A DNA stretch of 6,402 nt from Clostridiales bacterium (GTDB lineage: Bacteria; Bacillota; Clostridia; TANB77; CAG-508). Position numbers and translations under genes: made by a program. The DNA is taken from the NCBI GenBank assembly GCA_003518755.1, contig DOYA01000143.1, forward strand, positions 1 to 6,402, given 5' to 3'. The notes beneath the pieces are model-generated. The model was given only the letters and a program-made list of their open reading frames with translations, searched no databases and had not been told where the DNA came from. Of this stretch, positions 1 to 5,001 are shown piece after piece (within the stretch, counting starts at the first letter, position 1; the number at the start of each line of letters is the position of its first letter).

Positions 1-1167
1 GATATGAGATTAAGAACACTTCAAGGTTTACAAAGAGAAAAGATTGAAGAAGAATATGCAGAACTAATGAAGCTTATTGCATATTTACGTGAAATCCTAA
101 ATAGTGAGCATAAAGTATTTGAAGTTATAAAAGAAGAGTTAATTAAGGTTAGAGATAAGTTTGGTGATGATAGAAAAACAAAGATAGTTCCTGCTGAAGG
201 TGAAATAAATGTTGAGGATTTAATAAAAGAAGAGCAAGTTGTTATTGCCCTAACACATTTTGGATATATTAAGAGAATGCCAATAGATACATACAAGAGC
301 CAAAGACGTGGTGGAAAAGGCATTACAGGTATTGCAACACGTGAAGGTGATTTTGTAAAACAAATATTTACATCATCAACACATGATTTGATACTATTCT
401 TCTCAAATAAAGGTAAGATGTATAAACTTAAAGGATATGAAGTTCCTGAGGCTGGTAGAACAGCAAAAGGAACAGCTATTGTAAATCTTTTAAGCTTAGA
501 TGCTGGAGAAAAGATTTCAGCAGTTATTCCAATTCAAAATTTTGCTGAAGGCAAATATTTACTTATGGCAACTAAAAATGGGTTAATAAAGAAAACAGCT
601 TTAACAGAATATAATACAGAAAGAAAAACAGGTCTTCTTGCCATAACTTTAAAAGGAGAAGATGAGCTTATATCTGTAAAATTAACAGATGGTCAAGATA
701 ATGTTGTTTTAGTTACTAGAAAAGGTTTATGTATTACTTTTGATGAAAAAGATGTTAGACCTATTGGTAGAGTTTCACAAGGTGTAATTGGAATGAGAAC
801 TGCTCAAGATGATGAAATAATTGGTATGGAATCAATTATTTCAGGAGGAAAAGCTACACTTCTTGCAATTACAGAAAATGGATTTGGAAAACGTACTGAG
901 CTTGATGAATATAGAGTTCAACAAAGAGGTGGAAAAGGTGTTATTACCTATAAAATAACTCCAAAAACAGGAGAGTTAGTAGGAGTAGGTATAGCAGATG
1001 ATTCTCAAGATGTTATGCTAATTTCTGATACAGGAACAATTATTAGAATGCATGTTAATGAAATAAGTATATTAGGAAGATCTACTCAAGGTGTAACTCT
1101 AATGAGGACTAATGATGGAGGAAAAGTTGTAAGTATTGAACTTGTGGACAATGAAGAAGAAGAATAG
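1..1167 (+). CDS. gyrA: DNA gyrase subunit A, C-terminal part (5' end outside window)
   Basis: GyrA is the DNA-cleaving and DNA-wrapping subunit of the A2B2 gyrase that introduces negative supercoils in the cytoplasm. The reading frame is open from base 1, so this is the last 388 codons of a protein usually a little over 800 residues. The ATG at position 4 is internal. The first ~60 residues are the end of the breakage-reunion domain and coiled-coil tail (RLRTLQGLQREKIEEEY). The beta-pinwheel follows. The canonical GyrA box QRRGGKG lies at bases 301-321, a second box-like QQRGGKG at 919-939, and related blade turns GRTAKG, GRVSQG and GRSTQG lie between and after them. The canonical box argues for gyrase rather than ParC. 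The protein ends in an acidic tail (NEEEE), as many GyrA proteins do. Active-site Tyr and quinolone-resistance region lie upstream, outside the window. No hairpin terminator is visible after the stop, so read-through into the next gene is possible. Confidence 0.97.
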   Translation, partial: DMRLRTLQGLQREKIEEEYAELMKLIAYLREILNSEHKVFEVIKEELIKVRDKFGDDRKTKIVPAEGEINVEDLIKEEQVVIALTHFGYIKRMPIDTYKSQRRGGKGITGIATREGDFVKQIFTSSTHDLILFFSNKGKMYKLKGYEVPEAGRTAKGTAIVNLLSLDAGEKISAVIPIQNFAEGKYLLMATKNGLIKKTALTEYNTERKTGLLAITLKGEDELISVKLTDGQDNVVLVTRKGLCITFDEKDVRPIGRVSQGVIGMRTAQDDEIIGMESIISGGKATLLAITENGFGKRTELDEYRVQQRGGKGVITYKITPKTGELVGVGIADDSQDVMLISDTGTIIRMHVNEISILGRSTQGVTLMRTNDGGKVVSIELVDNEEEE

Positions 1168-1179
1168 TTTGAAAAAAGC

Positions 1180-1208
1180 TTGACAATAAATCACAAGAAT
1201 AATATAAT
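1180..1208 (+). promoter_or_regulatory. Consensus housekeeping promoter for the pilin-like gene
   Basis: TTGACA at 1180-1185 and TATAAT at 1203-1208 are both perfect matches to the sigma-70/sigma-A hexamers, with an ideal 17-bp spacer. The -35 begins 13 bases after the gyrA stop. Predicted transcription start is near 1215, leaving a leader of about 50 nt. This implies strong, largely constitutive initiation unless a repressor not visible here intervenes. Confidence 0.85.
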
Positions 1209-1263
1209 TAATATTAATTAAAGAGAAAAACACACAAGAATAAAGAAAAAGGGGGAAACAAAT

Positions 1264-2247
1264 ATGAAAAATAATAAAAAACACACAAGTGGTATCACAT
1301 TAATTGCATTGGTAGTGACTATAATTGTATTACTAATTTTAGCTGGAATTTCTATTGCAATGTTATCAGGGAATAATGGAATTTTACAAAGAGCTGGAGA
1401 TGCAAAACAAACATCAGAAAGAGCAGAAGCTAAAGAACAGGCACAAATGGATATTATGGATTGGATTACAGATAAAACAGCTAATAATCAAAATTCGACT
1501 TTAGATAATGCCAAAGTGAAAGAAATATTAATAGGGAAGTCTTATGTTAAAAATGGACAACCTGGAAATGACAGTTTTATAACAGCTAAAGGTGAATATG
1601 AAATACCATATTCTGAATTATATAAGTCAAATGATGATTCACCAAGCATTGGACAAAAACTAACAGAAATAATAACAAGTGAAGATTATGGAAAACCAAC
1701 AGATTATAGTGTAACAGTGAATGGGAAGACACTGAATAATTGGAAAGTTTTTTTAAATGATGAAAATAATGTGTATATAATAATGGGTGAATATTTAGAG
1801 GCTAGTTTAGTTCAAGATATAACAGGAATTGAAACCGATACAACAAATTATAAATATGGAGTATGGCATAATGGAAATAGAACACCATTCCTTAATGCCT
1901 TATTATCTTCTAATAATTGGTCATTTCTTACAGGTGGAATAACTGGAGCAACAGCAACTGGAGCACCAACTATTGAACAATTAGAAACAAGTTATGGGCA
2001 ACAATCATTGGAATATGGGTCTGTTAGTGGAGACTTATATGTGTTACCTCAATCTGATAATGGAAATTGTGATGCATATTGGATAGCTTCTCCTGAACAT
2101 GATGATGATTTTGACCTTTGGGCTGTAAGCTCAAATGGAGAACTTTATTTTGGCGGAGCTACTGAAAGAGGTTTACGTCCATTGATTAAGCTTTCTCCTG
2201 ATAGTACTGGAAAAAAAGAAAATGGTATAATAAAGATAGATAAATAA
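1264..2247 (+). CDS. Type IV pilin-like exported protein with unassigned C-terminal domain
   Basis: This is a 327-aa protein. The start is set by AAAAAGGGGG at 1246-1255, 8 nt before ATG. The N-terminus is a prepilin-type signal: a short basic leader (KNNKKHTSG), predicted prepilin peptidase cut after Gly10, then ITLIA and a hydrophobic helix to about residue 34. Canonical pilins have Glu at mature position +5; here it is Ala15, as I recall from many clostridial pilin-like proteins. Residues ~40-70 are a charged helix (AEAKEQAQ). The rest is Asn/Asp/Ser/Thr-rich and looks extracellular. The C-terminal ~75 residues contain YWIASP (272-277), an SSNGELYFGG turn and GLRPLIKLSPD, a pattern reminiscent of DUF6273/C-type-lectin-like surface domains; that assignment is from memory and weak. 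No other pilus assembly genes (PilB, PilC, PilD) are in view, so it may be an orphan or modular surface protein. Export is likely; its role is unknown. Confidence 0.8.
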   Translation: MKNNKKHTSGITLIALVVTIIVLLILAGISIAMLSGNNGILQRAGDAKQTSERAEAKEQAQMDIMDWITDKTANNQNSTLDNAKVKEILIGKSYVKNGQPGNDSFITAKGEYEIPYSELYKSNDDSPSIGQKLTEIITSEDYGKPTDYSVTVNGKTLNNWKVFLNDENNVYIIMGEYLEASLVQDITGIETDTTNYKYGVWHNGNRTPFLNALLSSNNWSFLTGGITGATATGAPTIEQLETSYGQQSLEYGSVSGDLYVLPQSDNGNCDAYWIASPEHDDDFDLWAVSSNGELYFGGATERGLRPLIKLSPDSTGKKENGIIKIDK

Positions 2248-2250
2248 AAA

Positions 2251-2272
2251 TGATTGATATTTGTATCAATCG
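2251..2272 (+). other. Perfect 8-bp hairpin just after the pilin-like gene
   Basis: GATTGATA (2252-2259) pairs with TATCAATC (2264-2271) around a TTTG loop, and T2251/G2272 can add a wobble pair. It begins 4 bases after the stop codon. There is no T-run after it, so it is not a standard intrinsic terminator. It may protect the mRNA 3' end or assist the larger terminator downstream. Confidence 0.45.
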
Positions 2273-2337
2273 TTAATGGAGCAAAAGTTGTAAATATCTA
2301 CGACAACCGCTCCAACTTTATGCGGATTCGAACCAAT
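2273..2337. other. GC-richer non-coding patch with tRNA T-arm-like 11-mer and overlapping inverted repeats
   Basis: No complete gene is visible here. Bases ~2300-2334 are noticeably richer in G+C than the flanks. GGATTCGAACC at 2324-2334 is, on the minus strand, GGTTCGAATCC, the classic tRNA T-arm core, but only two or three T-stem pairs form and no acceptor, anticodon or D arm can be folded. GGAGC (2278-2282) with GCTCC (2309-2313), plus GTTGT (2287-2291) with ACAAC (2303-2307), make one hairpin. AAAGTTG (2284-2290) with CAACTTT (2312-2318) makes a competing one. One frame is open from 2254 to 2358 and reads NGAKVVNIYDN near its middle, resembling the DGGKVVSI...DN end of GyrA. Interpretation as a relic or attachment site is inference. 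Confidence 0.35.
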
Positions 2338-2380
2338 AAAAAACAACATTATCAATAAAATTGTGATGTTGTTTTTTATT
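2338..2380 (+). terminator. Intrinsic terminator upstream of the group II intron
   Basis: A perfect 12-bp stem (AAAAAACAACAT at 2338-2349 with ATGTTGTTTTTT at 2366-2377) carries an inner CAAT/ATTG pairing and runs into a T-rich tract continuing to about 2388. It should end transcripts from the pilin-like gene and from gyrA read-through. Because the stem base is A6:T6, it could also work on the minus strand. It ends 27 bases before the predicted intron 5' end. Confidence 0.85.
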
Positions 2381-2404
2381 TTTCTTTTAATTGTACTAAA
2401 TTGC

Positions 2405-2934
2405 GTGTGTCACGAGAAATTCTGTAAGAATATCGTAACTGCATAAATGATGGTAGTAGGTCTACCGCAATCGCTATACAGGTAGAGATTGCAAACCACT
2501 CTAAGGTGCTATATTCAAAAGATATGGTATTGAGCGTTAGAGAGAAGGCAACAAAAGTTGTCAGGTGTGTATTATGGAGATGAACGGCCATGTGAACCAC
2601 TAACGAAAGCATCGAAAAGTACAAGACTTCATCAAAACCAAACTATGGCGATTTGGGTTGGGACAAAGTCTATCGGAAACCTGTTTACTGGATAGATGAT
2701 GAACGGTGCAAAGGTGGCATGAACATAATATAGGCGTTTATGTGGAACGTGAGAACCTACGGTCTAATGTTAAGGGAGTATATCAAGTAGAGCAAACTGC
2801 AAGATAAGAGTACCAATGTAGACATAGGGGCAGACCAAGTTGTAGTAGTGAAGAAGTTTCTGTAATGGAAATGGAGCGAAGAACTTGGAATTATCAGTTT
2901 AAGAAATAAGTCAACTTGAAGAGAGGAGGAGCTT
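2405..2934 (+). ncRNA. Group II intron ribozyme, domains I-III
   Basis: This 530-nt stretch has no gene and is the 5' part of the intron RNA. Visible local helices include ATTCT/AGAAT near 2419-2430, GGTAG (2452-2456) with CTACC (2462-2466), and GCAATC (2467-2472) with GATTGC (2487-2492). The phrases GTGGAACGTGAGAACCTACG (2741-2760) and GGAGCGAAGAACTTGGAA (2873-2890) resemble conserved segments of related bacterial introns. The maturase ribosome binding site AGGAGG (2924-2929) closes the region. Confidence 0.75.
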
Positions 2935-4173
2935 ATGGACAAAACAAAACCATACAATATTTCAAAACAAGTAGTAAAATTTGCTTTTGACAGAGTAAAA
3001 GCAAACAAAGGAACATATGGAATAGATGAGCAATCAATTACAGATTTTGAAGAGAATTTGAAAGATAATTTATACAAAATCTGGAATAGAATGTCATCAG
3101 GAACGTATTTTCCAAAACCAGTAAAAGCAGTAGCAATACCAAAGAAAAATGGAGGTACTAGAATTTTAGGAATACCAACTGTTGAAGATAGAGTTGCACA
3201 AATGGTTGCTAAAATGTACTTTGAACCAAACGTAGAGAAATTATTTTATCAAGATTCGTATGGATATAGACCAAATAAATCAGCAATAGACGCAGTAGGA
3301 GTTTTGAGAGAAAGGTGCTGGAAGAAAGATTGGGTAGTAGATTTTGATATAAAAGGACTATTTGATAATATAAGACATGACTATCTAATTGAAATGGTTA
3401 AAAGACATACAAATGAGCAATGGATAATTTTATATGTTGAAAGATGGCTAAAAACACCATTTAAAATGCAAGATGGAACAATAGTAGATAGAACAGCAGG
3501 TACACCACAAGGAGGAGTAATAAGTCCTGTGTTAGCCAATTTATTCTTACATTATGTATTTGATGATTTTATGAGTAAAGAGTTTCCAAACATTCAGTGG
3601 GTGCGTTATGCTGATGATGGAGCATTAAATTGTGTATCATTAAAACAAGCAAAGTATATAATTAAGGTGCTAGATAAAAGATTTAAAAAGTTTGGATTGG
3701 AATTAAATTTAGCAAAGACAAGAATAGTGTATTGCAAGGATGGAGATAGGAAGGGAAATTACGAAAATACGAGTTTTGATTTCCTGGGATTTACATTTAG
3801 AGGTAGACAAGTAAGAGATAAAGAAGGAAGAAATTTTTCTGGATTTCTACCAGCAATAAGTAATAAAGCACAGAAAGATATAAGAAGAACGGTAAGAGAT
3901 ATGAGATTACAAGGGAAAGTCAGCATAAGTTTAAAAGACATAGCTAGAATTTTAAATTCCAAGATACAAGGCTGGATAAACTACTATGGGCGTTATTACA
4001 AATCTGGAATGTATAAAACATTAAGATACATTAATAGGTGTATAGTCAAATGGGTAAAGAAGAAATACAAAATGAGGACAATAGGTAGAGCAATGAAATG
4101 GTTATATAATGTTGCAAAGAAAAACAGTGAAATGTTTGCCCATTGGAAAATTGGAATAATAAGTATGGCATGA
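2935..4173 (+). CDS. ltrA: Group II intron reverse transcriptase/maturase
   Basis: This 412-aa multifunctional intron protein helps fold and splice the intron RNA and reverse-transcribes it at the target site. AGGAGG at 2924-2929 lies 5 nt before ATG. The N-terminal RT-0/RT-1 region spans ~1-85 (NRMSSGTYFP, PKKNGGTRILGIP). DSYGYRP is at 107-113. Catalytic Asp138 is in VDFDIKGLFDN, GTPQGGVISP is at 189-198 and RYADD at 224-228 gives the Asp227/Asp228 pair, so the metal-binding triad is intact. FDFLGF is at 281-286, and the thumb/maturase domain X includes GWINYYGRYY (346-355) with a basic stretch VKKKYKMR. No HNH endonuclease domain follows, as in RmInt1-type proteins. No frameshift or stop interrupts it. 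QGG in motif 4 separates it from diversity-generating retroelement RTs. The ORF ends 7 nt before domain V. The symbol is the generic family name. Confidence 0.97.
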   Translation: MDKTKPYNISKQVVKFAFDRVKANKGTYGIDEQSITDFEENLKDNLYKIWNRMSSGTYFPKPVKAVAIPKKNGGTRILGIPTVEDRVAQMVAKMYFEPNVEKLFYQDSYGYRPNKSAIDAVGVLRERCWKKDWVVDFDIKGLFDNIRHDYLIEMVKRHTNEQWIILYVERWLKTPFKMQDGTIVDRTAGTPQGGVISPVLANLFLHYVFDDFMSKEFPNIQWVRYADDGALNCVSLKQAKYIIKVLDKRFKKFGLELNLAKTRIVYCKDGDRKGNYENTSFDFLGFTFRGRQVRDKEGRNFSGFLPAISNKAQKDIRRTVRDMRLQGKVSISLKDIARILNSKIQGWINYYGRYYKSGMYKTLRYINRCIVKWVKKKYKMRTIGRAMKWLYNVAKKNSEMFAHWKIGIISMA

Positions 4174-4180
4174 TAATTGG

Positions 4181-4258
4181 GAGCCGTGTGAAGGGAGACT
4201 TTCAAGCACGGTTCTGAGAGAAGCTCAAGGGGAAGTTCCTTGGGCTTACTTACTTAAC
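4181..4258 (+). ncRNA. Group II intron domains V and VI
   Basis: Domain V is at 4181-4214: GAGCCGTGTG pairs with CAAGCACGGTTC across a GGGAGAC-type cap, matching the 34-nt catalytic hairpin in size and ends. Domain VI follows: AAGCTCAAGG (4221-4230) pairs over 10 bp, with one G-U, to CCTTGGGCTT (4238-4247) around a 7-nt loop. Below it, A4248 or A4252 is unpaired and is the candidate lariat branch point. A4252 sits 6 nt before the proposed end AAC at 4258. Domain V is the strongest proof that this is a group II intron. Confidence 0.93.
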
Positions 4259-4295
4259 TTAAAGTTACAAATACATTGTAGAGGAGTTTTTTTTG

Positions 4296-4646
4296 ATGAC
4301 AAATCAAGAACTACTACAAAAGATGAAAGAAGATATGGAAATGCGAGGATTTTCACACTGGACAAAAGAAAGTTATGAATTAAAAGCAAAAGATGTAATA
4401 AGATACTTTAAGAAACCAATGGAAGAAGTAACAATAGAAGAATTAAGAAAAATTCTTTTAAAATATTTAAAAGAGGAAAGGAAACTATCTGAAAGAAGCG
4501 TAAATTACTACAATAGTGTAATTAGATTTATGTATGAAGTAACGATGGACAAGCTAATAAACAAAAAACAATTACCAATGTATAGAAAGTACTTATTTTA
4601 TGACAAGAAAATAAAATTAAGTAATTTAGTGGGTTCTAACCTATGA
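4296..4646 (+). pseudogene. Truncated tyrosine recombinase/integrase, N-terminal DNA-binding domain only
   Basis: Tyrosine recombinases cut and rejoin DNA at paired sites; their N-terminal SAM-like domain grips the core site and the C-terminal domain holds the catalytic Arg/His/Tyr residues. This 116-aa ORF matches the first domain well to about residue 95: MRGFSHWTKESY, RYFKKPMEEVTIEEL, LSERSVNYYNSVIRFMYEV. It then diverges into YRKYLFYDKKIKLSNLVGSNL-like sequence and stops, where relatives continue for roughly 150-200 more residues. No catalytic remnant is seen in any frame before 5002. ATG at 4296 is preferred over the TTG at 4293 because GAGGAG (4281-4286) sits 9 nt upstream. A group II intron lies 37 nt before the start codon, and a terminator begins 16 nt after the stop. 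It is most likely a decayed integrase; a stand-alone DNA-binding protein is the alternative, since the remaining ORF is intact. Confidence 0.8.
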
Positions 4647-4661
4647 TTTATATAAATTTAT

Positions 4662-4701
4662 AATAGAATTGTTATTGAAAAAGATAATAATTCTATTTTT
4701 T
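4662..4701 (+). terminator. Intrinsic terminator after the integrase fragment
   Basis: A 14-bp stem: AATAGAATT (4662-4670) pairs with AATTCTATT (4689-4697) and is extended inward by a G-T wobble and TTAT/ATAA, with an 8-nt A-rich loop. T-rich sequence follows to 4701. It closes the integrase fragment transcript and isolates the surface operon downstream. Confidence 0.8.
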
Positions 4702-4887
4702 ATAATTAATAATTAACCAACTCATCATCAACAAATTATGTTAATACAAACAACTATAAAATTAAGAAATAGAATTAAAAATAAAAAAATTCTAATTGCT
4801 TTTTCCGTAAGATAAAAAATACATAAAAAAATAAAAAGAAAAATGTAAAAAAACGTCGAAAAACTTTACATAATTAACAAAAAAGTA
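4702..4887. other. AT-rich spacer without a gene, with weak inverted repeats
   Basis: No coding potential is visible. TAGAATT (4770-4776) and AATTCTA (4788-4794) form a 7-bp hairpin with an 11-nt A-rich loop and a short T-run at 4800-4804, a weak second terminator that repeats the AATAGAATT arm of the stronger one. From about 4776 to 4863 the + strand is dominated by A-tracts, which could act as an upstream promoter element. TGTAAA (4844-4849) and TTTACA (4865-4870) form a 6-bp inverted repeat with a 15-bp gap, 17 bp upstream of the -35 box, and could be an operator. None of these roles is certain. Confidence 0.4.
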
Positions 4888-4916
4888 TTTACAAAATAGG
4901 GTTTTTATAATATAAT
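4888..4916 (+). promoter_or_regulatory. Promoter of the surface protein-sortase operon
   Basis: TTTACA at 4888-4893 (five of six matches to the -35 consensus) and a perfect TATAAT at 4911-4916 are separated by 17 bp. A dense run of A-tracts lies immediately upstream. Transcription would begin near 4923, giving a leader of about 80 nt. Confidence 0.82.
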
Positions 4917-4934
4917 GTGGCCAGAAATATTTTA

Positions 4935-4990
4935 AGAGGAGAAGCTTTTAGAGTTTACTCTAAAAACTAAATTGAGCCTCTAGAAAGGAA
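4935..4990 (+). promoter_or_regulatory. Hairpin-containing 5' leader of the surface protein mRNA
   Basis: TTTTAGAG (4946-4953) and CTCTAAAA (4958-4965) form a perfect 8-bp hairpin with a TTTA loop. AGAGG (4935-4939) and CCTCT (4977-4981) can close an outer 5-bp stem around it. The likely ribosome binding site AAAGGA (4984-4989) starts three bases after the outer stem, so folding could affect access to it. I recognise no riboswitch class and see no leader peptide. The hairpin is seen; regulation is inference. Confidence 0.45.
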
Positions 4991-5001
4991 AGATAAAAAG
5001 G

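Larger units (their letters stand above)
2405..4258 (+). mobile_element. Group II intron with its own reverse transcriptase (about 1.85 kb)
   Basis: A self-splicing retroelement that mobilises by reverse splicing into DNA and target-primed reverse transcription. The 5' end is placed at GTGTG (2405-2409), matching the GUGYG consensus. About 530 nt of structured RNA follow, then the maturase ORF in domain IV, a 34-nt domain V and a domain VI ending in AAC at 4258. Total length, lack of an endonuclease domain in the protein, and the maturase sequence resemble bacterial class D (RmInt1-like) introns; the class call is from memory. The 3' end is inferred by analogy with introns ending ...CTAC...AC, and alternatives at 4253 or within a few bases are possible. 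I could not assign EBS1/EBS2 to the exon end TAAATTGC with confidence. All parts needed for activity appear present. It lies between a terminator and the ribosome binding site of a truncated integrase. Confidence 0.88.

Noticed and set aside
1..1167. ParC (topoisomerase IV subunit A) instead of GyrA
   Set aside because: A canonical QRRGGKG GyrA box and six-blade-type repeats with an acidic tail favour GyrA.
1099..1284. Minus-strand open frame across the gyrA/pilin-like gene gap
   Set aside because: It is a low-complexity Phe/Ile-rich translation of AT-rich DNA opposite a coding end and a clear + strand promoter.
1226..1289. 13-bp direct repeat AAAAACACACAAG in the leader (1226-1238) and in the start of the pilin-like gene (1277-1289)
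   Set aside because: Short, A-rich and only two copies; probably chance or slippage, with no supporting structure.
2300..2345. tRNA gene on the minus strand
   Set aside because: Only the T-arm core is present; the T-stem fails after two or three pairs and no acceptor, anticodon or D arm can be formed.
2465..2495. GCAAT at 2467-2471 as EBS1 pairing with the exon end ATTGC
   Set aside because: GCAATC pairs locally with GATTGC at 2487-2492, and the position is too close to the intron 5' end for EBS1.
2376..2624. Minus-strand open frame over the start of the intron
   Set aside because: The region is explained by structured intron RNA, and the frame has no ribosome binding site or recognisable protein.
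2040..4173. Diversity-generating retroelement: a protein with a lectin-like C-terminus followed by a reverse transcriptase
   Set aside because: The RT has the group II QGG motif 4, domain X, and flanking group II domains V and VI. I found no template repeat matching the 3' end of the pilin-like gene.
4620..4675. Possible CRISPR repeat or tRNA fragment around GTGGGTTCTAACC
   Set aside because: It occurs once, has no spacers or second copy, and its 3' part is explained by the terminator stem.
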